This document shows, piece after piece, positions 22,100-33,254 of a stretch of 64,000 nucleotides of DNA (positions are counted from its first letter, which is position 1; each line of letters begins with the position of its first letter). Below the pieces are notes generated by a model. That model was given only the letters and a program-made list of their open reading frames with translations. It was not told where the DNA came from and did not search any database. The position numbers and the translations under genes were made by a program. Origin of the DNA: Monosporascus cannonballus (lineage: Eukaryota; Ascomycota; Sordariomycetes; Xylariales); assembly GCA_004154925.1 (NCBI GenBank), contig QJNS01000119.1, positions 1 through 64,000 on the forward strand, given 5' to 3'.

Positions 22100-24720
22100 T
22101 AGATTTCGGGTAATAAATAAAAAGAAAATTAATTAATAATTATTGTATGATAAATAACATAATTTTATATATTAAAATATAATAAGTATTTGGAATTATA
22201 AGAAATTATAATTAAGTAATTATAATAATTATATGTATTATATATTTAATTAATATAATTTTATAAATTATATTAAGAAATTTATAATAAAATATAGATT
22301 TTATATAATTTATATATAATTATTAAGTTGTTTTTTATATATTATTATTTCGTTATAAAAAAATAACGTTAATTTCTTTATTTCTATTTAATAACTTATA
22401 TAGATTTAATAATTTACATATTTATAAAAATATAATCCTAAAATTTATATATATTTTAATCTTAATTATATATATGACCTTAAAATATTATTATAATTTA
22501 TTAATTATTTACAAATTTTATTCGTATATTATAAATCTTTATATATTTTTATTGTTATTAATAATATATTCGGTAATTATTTAATATATAAACTTTATTT
22601 TATTTATTATATTTTATATTTTTTATTTATATTTTTAATTTTAATTAAGCCGAATTTATATTAGTAAACTTATAATATTATTAAATTCTTTAATTATAAT
22701 TATTTATTTATATATATTTAATATTATGTAATTATTATAATAATATTATTACCGTTTAATAAAGCAAAATACGGTAATCGAATTCGGAAAATATATAGTA
22801 ATTTAACAAAAAATTGGAATATATATAAAGATTATAATGGCGTTAAGTTAATTTTCGATACGAATTATATTAATTATAATGTTATTTTCCGTATTTCATT
22901 TCTTATTATATATACCATCTTTTTAAACCCTGCCTTAATTTATAAAATAAAACTTTCTTAAATTAAATAATTATTTGATAAAATCCTAATACCATAAAGT
23001 TTTTATAAGGTAAATTTTATTATTATATATTAAAAAATGTAAGTTATTTACCAGTATATATATATTAACGCATATTTTATTCATAATAAGTTCGGAATAA
23101 TATTTAAATAAATATTTCGGAATTTCGATTATATATATATAATATATAAAAAGTTAATAAGAAATATATTTATATATTTTAATAATTCTTAAATTTTGTT
23201 TTTACCGAATTTCGAAAAAAATATTAAATAATATATAATATTATTTATTTTTTTGTACCAAAATATAATAATAAAGCTATTAATATAGATAATACGGATT
23301 ATTAAATAATAAGTTTTTAAAATTATAAAGCAAACGTCCTTTATATTATAAATTTAACCGGCGTATATTTTTTAAAAGATTGTATAATTCGGGGCGTTAA
23401 CCGTTTTTAGGAATTTATAATCCATAACGATTTACATAATATAAATATTATTAAGGATATGATAATTTTATGGTTCCGATTAAAAAAAATATAAAACCGT
23501 AATATATCTTATGGTATATATTATATAAACGTTATTTTTATAATATTAAATAAAAAGAAAATTCATAATTAAATATAATTAGCTGCTAAGTAAATAACCT
23601 TATATAAAGATTAAAATTTTAGATATTACGGCATATTTGGTATTAATATTAAAAATTTCGACGGTTATTCGGAATATCCGATTATTATTATATTTATGTA
23701 AAATTTTGATATAAAGAAATTTCTAGAATTAGCCGGGAAAAAAACAAAGAAATCCCTAGAATTAACCGGGGATTCAGCTACGCCGACAAAGGGAAAACGC
23801 GGCGAAGGGAAGAAAATTAAATCCGGCCGTTAACCTTTATTAAGGGAACCAAAAAGCCCCAGTTCGAAAAGAAATAATTACCAAAATCTCTAATAAAATA
23901 ACGATAAGATATATGGGCGGTTTCGAAAAATACTGATTAGGACCGTACGCCAACAGATATTAATTGTAATTATAAAAGGATAAAGTTATAAAGCGTAATT
24001 AATAAAGATTTATTATAAACCCGGAATCCTAAACGTTTCGAATTAATATTTAAAAAAAAGGACGCCAAAATAATTATATTAATATCAAAAAAATAACTTT
24101 TTTAATATTGGCGAAATATTATCCATATTATTTATTTACCCGTATAATTAATCTTTTACCTTAATTATTTAATCCGAATTAAGATACTTTGAAAGTTAAA
24201 AAAAATAAAAATATTTCAAAAATTAATATAACGAATTCGAAAAAATAACCGGAAAATAAAATTTAAGAAATTTTAGTTCGGCGTCGTAAATTAAAAGCTA
24301 TAAATTAAAAAAATAATTTGTTAATAACCGCGAAAAATTATAATTCGAATTACGTAATATAAAATTCCGTTAATTTTTCTAATTAAAAAAATTTATTATA
24401 TATTTATTACGGCATATAATTAATCCGGATTAAAACAAATTAATATTCCGTATAAAGTTTAATAAATTAAAAATTAATAAAAATAACAAATTTAATAAGT
24501 AAATAATATATTAATAATTTTAACTAATATTATATAAATATTTATAATTATCGCATTTTATAATTATATTACCGCGACGAAACCGAACATATTTTTTGTT
24601 ATCGGCCTTAATTAAAAACGGCAAAATTTCGTTTTTTATTTTTTAATTTAATATCGTAATTATTTTTTAATTTGTTATTAATATTATTATCTGACAGATA
24701 CCGTTTATTCTTAATACGTA
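22100..24720. other. A+T-saturated interior of X
   Basis: No continuous frame. A patch at 23710-23870 is G+C-richer and keeps a short Lys/Arg/Gly-rich frame, which may be a linker of a lost protein. Confidence 0.35.
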
Positions 24721-24780
24721 ATTCCTTAATTTCGATAAAGATTATTATTTCGATTTTTTTTCGATATATTATTTATAACG

Positions 24781-26072
24781 TTAAACTGCGGATTATTACG
24801 TTTTGGCAACGCCGGCAATTCCGGTAATGATATAAAAGCAAATAAATTATGCGAATATAAATACGGTAACGAAAATAAGGCAAGAAAATTAAAAATATTT
24901 AGAAACGATAAATTTTACGTTAACGTTATAAATTAAAGGGACGAAATAAGCTTTTAATTAAAATTACTTAATACGTTACGAATTATATATATAAATATAG
25001 GCGTCGCCATAACCGAAATTGCGATTTTAAATTACGAAACCGTATAAATTATATGCCGGTTTAATATTTAAATTATTAGGATTATTATTAAACCGTTAAT
25101 TACTAATTTAAACCAAATAACCGTATGCGATATATTTTAATTAAAACGGGGCGTAACTTAAAGCGGCTTTATAATTTTTTCCGATATTTATCGAATTTGT
25201 AACGTAATAACAGTCCGTGATTTATATGGATCGGTTTACGGTATAGGGATATAGCGCTATTATTTCCGATTAAGCGAATTCCGCCGTTTGCGGAAAACTG
25301 CTTATGTTTTTTATAAAATCGAAAATACAACTTTTTCGTATATTATACATAATACAGAAAATAAGCGGTTTTTTAAAATATCTTAATACTGTTATTTATC
25401 GAAACCGAAAACCGCCTTAATTAATTCGGTTATATTCTGAATTAAATATGGACCTTTAATTTTATTTAATTTATTCGGGAATTTATTAAATAAAAACCGT
25501 TTAAATTTAATAAAAATAAATATCCATTTTACCTTTTTACCGCCAAACGAAAACAATTACGTAAAAAATAATTTGTTTACTTATCGTTTATATTAAGACT
25601 TTATTATTTCCTAAATAGCCGCCTTTATCGAACCAGCTTTTAATTATTTTTACGCAAATATTTTCGAATTTAAAGGCTCGGGTATATGGAAAAAATTAAA
25701 CGTAAATATGTTATAATAAAATCCAACCGGAATTAAATTATTACGATCCTTTTCCAATATAATAATTTTGTTTTTTTTTAAATATATTAAGATCGTTTTA
25801 CATATATATTTGCCGTTAAATAACGCGTACTATTAAGGCCTTATTTTTATCCGGTACTAGAAATCAAAATTATTTTATTTCGGAAATCTAAAAGTAATAT
25901 TTTAACCGGCCGAAAATTAAGATTAAAATTTAATAATTATTTCGTTTTAATCGGGATTATTCGTAATAAATTACGTATCGTTTTTCTTATTATCCGAATC
26001 CGTTACGTCGTTTTTTATTATGGCTTTTATATTTTTATAAGTAATACAGTTTTTAATTTATTAAGCTTAAAT
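24781..26072 (+). pseudogene. Long decayed coding remnant in X
   Basis: About 430 codons in one plus-strand frame, interrupted roughly once every 20 codons by TAA, TAG or TGA. That is sparser than expected in DNA of this composition, and all fit CAA, CAG, TGG or CGA conversions. The central part has a readable Tyr/Phe-rich sequence (for example Val-Arg-Asp-Leu-Tyr-Gly-Ser-Val-Tyr-Gly at about 25213). No motif of known transposases recognised. The sense strand is not certain. Confidence 0.3.
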
Positions 26073-26661
26073 CTTTTTCGCCATTTTATTCTTTTTTAAA
26101 ATAAACGGCTCGGTTTTATATTTATCGAATTTTTAATAAGGCATAAATAATATGGCTTAGTTATAATTAATTATATTTAACTACTTATAATTACAAACCG
26201 TTCGATTAAATCGTTATTATATATTCTTAATCGAAAAAGTTTACATTATATCTTATTATATTATTCGATTAATATCCGGGATATCTATACCTAGTTCAAA
26301 AATAATAATAAATATAACAATACGAATAAAATTATTTAATTACTTTAAATTATTATATATATAAATTTAACTCCCGTAAAGTATTTCAAAATTATAAAAT
26401 TTAATAAATTTTTTTATAACTTTCGATAAATACCTCCGGTTTATCATAATTTTAATTAGGTAATTACGGACATTTATAGTTTTCGTCGTATTATTAACAT
26501 AAATAATAATTTTAATAATAAAACGTAAGTTATTAAATTGGATTAAAAAAATATTATTTAATAATCCGGATATATTAATTACAATGAAATTTAAATATCT
26601 TTATTTTAAACGTTAACCTTTAGGTATAAGGAAAATAATAATATCGATTTCGGAACGATTA

Positions 26662-26794
26662 TGTTACGGTTTGGGGGTACCGTACAAGCTCCAGTATATA
26701 TATAGCTGTAAGCACCAAGATGATTGCCACAATTGCGATCATTCCACCAATCTTTTGAGCCCCGGTGGTGTAAAGGTATGGTGCAGCCGTAACA
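26662..26794 (+). mobile_element. Solo LTR of the TRIM family, copy in X
   Basis: 133 bp, TGTTACGG...GCAGCCGTAACA, flanked by GATTA at 26657-26661 and 26795-26799. Balanced base composition inside mutated X. Same sequence as 54012-54143 and as the terminal repeats of the complete element 38022-38488. Confidence 0.85.
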
Positions 26795-27129
26795 GATTAA
26801 TATTAAAATGTCGGACCTCCGCCTTATAACTATATTTAATTAAGCCGTCGATTTAACGAAAACCGCCATATTTCGTAATCTTTTTTTTATACTATTACTA
26901 ATAATTATTATATACATAAACTAATATATATAAATGAGGAAAATAAAACGTAAATTACGGATATTAACATATTTAAGCCGGAAAATTTTTTCTTTTAATA
27001 ATAAATATGCTTTATCGATAATAATTAAACCATATCGTCGTTCGAAAACCAAATTTAATATAACAATTTGGAATTAATCGTTCGATATTTATTTAAGATT
27101 AAGAATAATATGGTTATGCCGTCTGGCAA

Positions 27130-27960
27130 TTATGCGGTTAAATATTTTTAAGTTAAGCTTTTTCGTATTTACGGATATTAAGATAAAAATAAAATATAAA
27201 ATTATTAATATAAAAATTCGTTATTTTTCCGTTAACTTAATTAATAATACGACTGAAATAATAATTAAATTAGTTATTAAAAAAACATAAATAATTAAGA
27301 ATTTTCCGAAACTTATTTTAATAATGAAAAAAATATTAAGGTTTCCGAAAACCAGATTGTATACCGTATCGACCTATTTTTTCCGTAAAATACGGCCTTA
27401 CCTATTAAGCATAATGCTTAATATAAGGCGAATAAACCAACAGCATAGGGTTTCCGTAAGGCTGTCGGCCGTATACATAACGTTGGTATATGGGTTAATT
27501 ACGTTTATATCGGCAAAAAACAGGTAAAAATATCGGATAAAAATAAACGTTTCGCTTTGGAAAATTAAGTATTCGAAAATTTAAAATATTTACCCCAAAT
27601 TTTCAAATATATTACCCGTATTTAACTAATTAGAAAAAAAAATATGTTTCGGAACTTATTACGGACGATTTTAAACCTTATATATTATTATTTTAACCTA
27701 TAAGGTTATATTATTATTATGCTAACTTAATAAAGGTAAAAAATTATAACATATATTAATAAGGATTTTAAGTTATTTTTTTATTAAAATAATCTTTATT
27801 TCGTATTAATTAAAATTATTATTATATTAAAAAATAAATATTTTAATTTTGCATTAAATTATATAGGTTAAAATGCTGGAAATTTCGTAATTAACATATA
27901 TTACCAAAGTTAATATTAATAATTTCTGCCAATTTGTATGGGAACGTATCAAACGGAACG
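27130..27960. other. Mutated right part of X
   Basis: Partly open plus-strand frames with CAA-to-TAA-type stops run from about 27310 (including the stop-free piece 27324-27527) to 27960, but I cannot choose a frame or name a product. Confidence 0.25.
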
Positions 27961-27971
27961 AAAAAATCACA

Positions 27972-28150
27972 ACTTGCTATCAGGCCCTATTTTGGAGATT
28001 TTATTATTTTTGTAGGTATTATTCTTAAAGGAGTTTAGCTGATACATTGGACCCCTGACAGATATTTCTTGATTAAAAGCTATAGCTGTGGCTACGGCTG
28101 CTGCGCCGCAGGCGCAGCCACAACCTCCAAAATGGGGTCCTGATCACGAT
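27972..28150. repeat. Inverted-repeat segment with G+C-rich hairpin
   Basis: Arms of about 22 bp face each other: CTATCAGGCCCTATTTTGGAG near 27977 and CTCCAAAATGGGGTCCTGATC near 28125. The centre is unmutated and holds a hairpin (28087-28122) with TGTGGCT/AGCCACA outside and TGCGCC-GCA-GGCGCA inside. It is either a MITE inserted at the edge of X or the subterminal end of X. Confidence 0.55.
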
Positions 28151-28165
28151 AAGGCAAAGCATAAA

Positions 28166-28424
28166 GAGCTTAACGGGCTTAAAGGTTTAAGCCGTTTAAA
28201 TACCTTAAGCTAGAACGAAAATATATATCCTTATTATTGCTATAATTTAGATAATACCAGCTTATAATACTTATTAATATTAATTATTTATAATATAATT
28301 TTTTATATCTTTAATATTAAGAAATATTACTAAATTATTATTATTATAAAGTTTTATAATACTTTTATTAATATAAATCCATATAATCAAGATTTAATAA
28401 TTGGTTAAACTTTTAGCCGTTATA
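28166..28424 (+). repeat. E3 5' LTR, right part
   Basis: Continues the LTR broken at 16979: GAGCTTAACGGGCTTAAAGG then the conserved R-U5 block, ending AGCCGTTATA (mutated AGCCGTCACA) at 28424. Confidence 0.82.
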
Positions 28425-30780
28425 CGTTATAAATTCTTATTTAATATTACCGTTAAACTTTAAACAATATTACCGATATTATGTTTATTAATAAGTAACT
28501 CCAATAGCTCACTTATGAAGTCTTTGATGATTCGAATTTCGGAATAAAATCCGAAAAGGAGCAGCTTCGCCTTTTTCGCGAAAAAGTTCTCCGACGCTTA
28601 AATATTATAAATAAACGCATTTTTTTTAGCTTAAGAAAGATAATAATAACTTTACGACGTCCTTTTAAGCCGCCTATAAAAAACTTAAAGAAAGGGAAAA
28701 AGCTTCCGAAACCGGAAAATCCTTTCGAATAAATCAGGTTATCCAGCTGAATTTTACCAAGGAATTAAGGGAGGTTCTTAAACTTTCTAAGCCAGAACTT
28801 TTCGACGAAACTTTAAGTAAGTTATAATTATTTTTAATTTAATGCCGAATATGTTTCGTGTATTTTTTTATTCGATTAATTACGCTTATTATATAAATAA
28901 AGTTTATAATTGAACAATTTACCGGAAATACAGTTATTTGATTTAAGCTCGTTATAAGAAAATACATTATCTTATTAATTAAAAATCGAAACCTCGAAAT
29001 AATACGAATTTATAATAATTATAAATAATTTAAGCAAATGTTAACGAAAGTTTTGGAATAATAAACGAAAAAATAAAAACTAAAATACAAATCCAGCAAT
29101 TACGATAAAAATTAATATCTAATTACGGTAATACGTTCGTTTAATTAACTTTTAAACTAAATTAAAAATAAAAAATATTAATAATTAAATTTTTCGACAA
29201 CCTAAAAAAGGAAATACAAAAAACCTTTTTTAAGCTTAATCGGCCTAATTATTTATCGGATTATATCGTTATAGCAGTTAAGATCGACGATCGACAATAT
29301 GCCTAACGCATTAAGGGCACCAAAGAAAAAAAATAACAATAAACTCCAATATACGGCTAATATTAACGCTTTTCGACACGGTAATATTTTTTACGACACG
29401 GAACCATGACCTATGGAACTAAGAGCCACTTATAGAAAGGACTAGAACCAGACCAAATACTTTAATTATAACAGAATGAGAGATAAGGCAGCATAATATA
29501 AGGCACCTAAAAAACCCGTTAAAATAACTAAAAACTAATACCGAAGAAATAATCCAGAAAGAATTAGAAAAACGGAAGCAAACCTATTAATATAATTCGA
29601 CCTAGGTACGTATTAGGCCCCCCATAACGAGAAGTCCAATAAAGAATATAAAAAACCAGGAAGCTAATTTAATAAATATCGCGAATATAATACGAAATAT
29701 TATAGGGATAATTACGCGAATACCAGGATAGGAAAGAAAATTTTTTTTTATCTCGGAACCCCTAATCAATACGGCAGAATACATGCCATATACTGTCGAC
29801 GACGAGAATATTGTAACGAACCTGTCATACATCCACCTGGGGGTATGAGCAATATCCGAAATGGGGTCTTGATTTGCAGGTAATAATAAGGCGAGAAATG
29901 ATTTAATGGTTTGTTCGTTAAAGAGATTTAAAAACTTTTCCCTTAATTAGAGAACGGTACGGTTATCTTTAAACTAAAAGCTTAGATTGATAATTAAGGA
30001 ACGAAATTAAATAAGTGCTATTTATATGAAAAACCGATTTATTATATATCCCAACTCCCAAAGTGAGTATATCGTAGATCTATGTGATTTATATGATCTG
30101 GTTAAATTACTTAGATCACTTAGATCACGGAACAAGCCAAGCTTCCCTGTCCGGAGTTTAGCCGTGACAGGTCCGCGCTAGGCCTCAAAGGTAGGTTTCT
30201 TGGAGGCAGGAACCCTGGTTCCTGTAACAAATATCCTAATTATAAGAATGAAAATAATATATTTACGAAAAAATTACCCGTATATATTATAAAAAGTTCG
30301 ACTTTCTATACCGTATTAGAAATAACAAAAATAATAAATAATAATATTAACATTTTCGATCAATAACCCTAGAAAATATTTAATAACTGGCCGAAACAGA
30401 AAACCTGCCCGAAAAAAATAACGCCTGCAGAAAAACCCTTTTTATCATTTTTAATAATATAATTACTAAATAAAAAGAGGGTTAATCTAGTATATAATGG
30501 AAAAATATTGCCAGATATTATTCTAGATTTTTATTTTTAGATAGTATTTATTATAAACGTTTACGAAAAAAAATTATTAAAAAATACGTTAATTTATAGG
30601 CAAACTTTAAAATATCAATTAATACGACGCATAATAGGATATAGTCGAAAACATAAAAAAATAAATTACCTAATAAAAAATTAATTTATTATAAAACTAA
30701 AAATAATTAATATAACTTAAAAGAACAATACGCCGATTAAACAGCTTAAAAGAACGGTTAAAATAAAATACTAGTTATTT
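28425..30780 (+). pseudogene. E3 gag and start of pol, most of pol deleted
   Basis: Plus-strand leader and gag follow the LTR as in E5. A mutated zinc knuckle region lies near 29455-29500 (Lys-Tyr-Phe-Asn-Tyr, both expected Cys now Tyr). The protein-coding match with E5 pol continues past the inserted solo LTR (29812-30229) to about 30780 (compare E5 near 43560) and then passes straight into a 3' LTR. Reverse transcriptase, integrase and chromodomain are therefore missing. The minus-strand frames 29602-29832 and 30775-30966 are chance. Confidence 0.7.
29812..30229. mobile_element. Solo LTR of a third family (LTR-C) in E3
   Basis: 418 bp starting TGTAACGAACC and ending GGTTCCTGTAACA, flanked by AATAT at 29807-29811 and 30230-30234. 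The E3 coding sequence matches E5 continuously when it is removed (GACGAGAATATCC). Base composition is nearly normal and no internal coding region is present. Orientation cannot be set. Confidence 0.82.
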
Positions 30781-31287
30781 TCGATTTAAAAAAAAAATCA
30801 CGGAGTAAAAATAATCAAACTTTATTGGTTTAACCACGTTCGACGAGTAATCGAACATAATTAATTCAACTACGCCCGACGAATAATCGAACGGGATAAG
30901 TTCGACCACTAATATAACTTCGTATATAAATACGTTTATCAATTTTCCAAATAACCTAAATAACACCGGCTTACAATAATAATTCGTTACCTAAAACATC
31001 TTTAGTATTACAAAACGTAACCAATTATTATATCCATTACTGTCAGCTAGCAGGGGGTGCTCTAGCACCCCATATACGGAAGATTCCCTCTGATCGGAAC
31101 ATATATGTTCCGGGACTAGATCACCTTAAAGTGCAGTGCGCGTTCTAGAGCACCTGCAACTAGTCATCAATACACACACAACTGATGTCCCTTATATCTG
31201 ACAGTTACTCCAAATCCCACGATATTCCTGCCAACATAAGCCCGTACCACTTAGGTTTAATAATTAGTTAAACCCTTAGCCGTCACA
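30780..31287 (+). repeat. E3 3' LTR, U3 of a different type
   Basis: Ends TTAGCCGTCACA at 31287 with the conserved R-U5 block, but its U3 does not match the E3 5' LTR: it holds two GTTCGACGARTAATCGAAC-like palindromic units (30838-30856 and 30874-30892). The usual TGTTATGACC start is not found, so the U3 is probably truncated. Interrupted by the MITE 31040-31205. Confidence 0.65.
31040..31205 (+). mobile_element. Harbinger-type MITE, copy 2, TTA duplication
   Basis: 166 bp with terminal inverted repeats CTGTCAG...CTGACAG, flanked by TTA at 31037-31039 and 31206-31208. The host LTR is continuous without it. A hairpin GGGGTGCT-CT-AGCACCCC lies near the left end. Three-base TTA/TAA duplications are typical of the PIF/Harbinger superfamily; there is no coding capacity. 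Confidence 0.82.
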
Positions 31288-31328
31288 GGTATATACATAT
31301 ATTCCATTAATTATATTAATTTAATGCT

Positions 31329-31355
31329 ACAACTGATATGTCTTATATTCGACAA
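31329..31355 (+). mobile_element. Fragment of the Harbinger-type MITE, copy 3
   Basis: ACAACTGATATGTCTTATA followed by TTCGACAA matches the right end of the MITE at 31040-31205 (ACAACTGATGTCCCTTATATCTGACAG). Its left part is missing. Confidence 0.5.
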
Positions 31356-31460
31356 CTCAGGCTCTGTTCGCTCGTTATATAGGATTTGATTGGTTAATTC
31401 TTAGCGTAACACAGAAGTACATTGAAAAAAAAATTGAGAACGAGCTAGCAGACGCCTGAG
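31356..31460 (-). mobile_element. MITE-2 copy 3
   Basis: 105 bp with 21-22 bp inverted ends: CTCAGGCTCTGTTCGCTCGTT and, inverted, CTCAGGCGTCTGCTAGCTCGTT. Carries the shared middle GGATTTGATTGGTTAAT. Forms the left edge of the methyltransferase island. Confidence 0.7.
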
Positions 31461-31677
31461 CTCCCGGAGATAATGCTGAGTGAGTTGTTGTAGTGCCGCC
31501 TGACTCTAGTTGTCATCCTTGCTCTTAACAAGTTGAGTTTGAATGGAGGGGATATTGTACTGGTTAATGAGAGGATGGGATAGCAAGAGCGGCAACGGCT
31601 CACTCCGAGGGGGCGGTTTGGGGAGGGGCCTCGGGCTTCTGACCGTACACCATGTGGCTGGCAGATGATAACATTGA

Positions 31678-33254
31678 TTAACCGACAAAGCTTCGTTCTA
31701 TTATTGCGGGAAGCACGTACTGGTAGCAAAAGCCTTGGTTTTTGGGATTACGGACGGCAGCACGCATCTTAGCAACAAGAACCTGCACCTCCTCGAAGCT
31801 CCAGCCCAGGACCTGGCCAATCGGGTATATGGCAAAGCCGTCCAGACTTAGGTCCAAATAGTATCCGCAGTACATGCCTTGCTGCTTAAGATTGTCGTCC
31901 TTGGGCCAACCGGTGAGAGGAATCTTGAACTTCTTGTGGACGACGCCGGCGAAGCCGGCGTCTTCTGCCCAGGACTTCATGTTTTGTGTGACCCTGAACG
32001 TACGGTCCAGCTTGTCGCCTGCGTCATAGAACACTTTTGCCCATTGCTTGAAAACGCTGGAGTGGATTGTCAGCGGAGTGCCTGTTTTGGCGTAGGAGCT
32101 AAGGAACGATGGGATGACTGCATGGCACGGCAGTTATTCACAGAATCGTGGCGCTTTTCAATACCTACTGATCTTCACCGATTTCGAGGTTTGGGTCCTC
32201 GGAGCGCATCTCGATGTCAGGCTCTAGATGCTGGAACCAACCGCCGGGCTTTAGAAACTTATACAGCTGGCAGTAAAGCTTTGGCCAGTCCTTAATAGCG
32301 CCGTACATGTAGCGAACGTGGATGAAGTCGAATGACTCGGGCTTATATGTCCAGTCCAGTTGCGCATCCTCGATTTCAAAGCGCAGGTTTGGCGGCACCC
32401 AGGTTGGTTGCGTGGGCGAGATGTCAATGCCGATAACTTCAGCGGAGGGATACTCGTCTGCCACATCACTGAAAGCCGCTTAGATGAGGAGGTCAGAAGA
32501 CGGGTTATCGACAGGGTATACTGACATGGCCCAGATGCCTGTTCCGGTGCCGACATCCAGGATGCGCTGGGTATTTGCAGTTAATTGACTCGGTGTCGCA
32601 CAGCAGGTGATTGGTGGGATTGACTACCTGTGGATTGTCCCCGATTGGTGCGATGAATAGCTTGTTGCCCAACATCATCGTCAACCATTGATGTCTGTCA
32701 GTATGAAATGGTCAGTATGGGGTCCTCATTTGGTGATATATCGAGGGAGTTATACGCTATATCGAAGGCTTCCAAATGTCTGTCATCGTTCGGGGCCCTG
32801 GTAGTAGTGTAAGAATCGCCACCGTGGCTGGTCATCAAGTTTGAGAAGGGAGGGTCTATGTACCAGTATTCGGTCGTTTTAGAATTCTGATAGGTGCGGC
32901 CATGAATGTTGCGGTACTCCAGGAGACTAGCCGTGATGGATGCCGTTGACTCTGCTCGGCTAGGTAATGAACTGTCAGCAAGTATCCTGGGGGCATTACC
33001 AGGCTAGATATAAACAGAATGCGATCGTCACGGCGGCGGGCGAGACTTGCCTCTCTGTATCGACAGAGGAGTCACCGTCATCAGCGCCGACAAGTGCTGG
33101 GTCCTAACTGTCTGGGTTAGTCCCAATGAAACGTAAATTCAGGGTCCGTAGACAAAGCCGACGGGGGGAAACGGGAGGGGAGGGGGCGTTGGAAGGGCAG
33201 ACGAGCACTGACAGCTTCGATAGTCGCTGGGTTCTCTCCCGAAGTAGTCGACAT
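31678..33254 (-). CDS. LaeA-like SAM-dependent methyltransferase, intact, eight exons
   Basis: Predicted to transfer a methyl group from S-adenosylmethionine; the family includes LaeA and LaeA-like regulators of fungal secondary metabolism, but substrate and role here are unknown. Exons (minus strand): 33254-33213, 33103-33051, 32971-32864, 32797-32756, 32694-32628, 32566-32526, 32468-32169, 32098-31678. They sum to 1074 bases, 357 codons plus stop, with phase kept at all seven junctions. Introns are 57-109 bp; six are GT-AG and intron 2 is GC-AG (AG|GCAAGT). The protein has a Ser-Ile-Thr-Ala-Ser-Leu-Leu-Glu-Tyr-Arg start motif, SAM motif I Leu-Asp-Val-Gly-Thr-Gly-Thr-Gly (residues 107-114), acidic motif II Ile-Gly-Ile-Asp-Ile-Ser-Pro (130-136) and Lys-Pro-Gly-Gly-Trp (191-195). 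Start ATG has A at -3. No RIP damage, unlike everything around it. Other frames here (31445-32556) are shadows. Confidence 0.88.

Larger units (their letters stand above)
16989..28156. mobile_element. Element X: unclassified 11-kb insertion in the E3 5' LTR
   Basis: Flanked by a nine-base direct repeat, AAGCATAAA, at 16980-16988 and 28157-28165, at the point where the E3 LTR is broken. Ends are TTACCTCAGC and the inverse of TTGCCTTATC (seven of ten matching), a weak terminal inverted repeat. The interior is A+T-rich and mutated, with at least two plus-strand coding remnants (ending 20439, and 24781-26072). No reverse transcriptase, LTR pair or integrase motif was found, and I could not recognise a transposase. 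An 8-9 bp duplication fits hAT-like DNA transposons, but this is inference; two insertions side by side cannot be excluded. Confidence 0.5.

Noticed and set aside
16989..28156. Helitron
   Set aside because: The flanking nine-base direct repeat and the absence of a 3' CTRR end with nearby hairpin, Rep motif or helicase motif argue against it.
31445..32556. Several overlapping frames on both strands in the methyltransferase island
   Set aside because: They are other phases of the exons or intron read-through of the methyltransferase; only the spliced frame shows family motifs.
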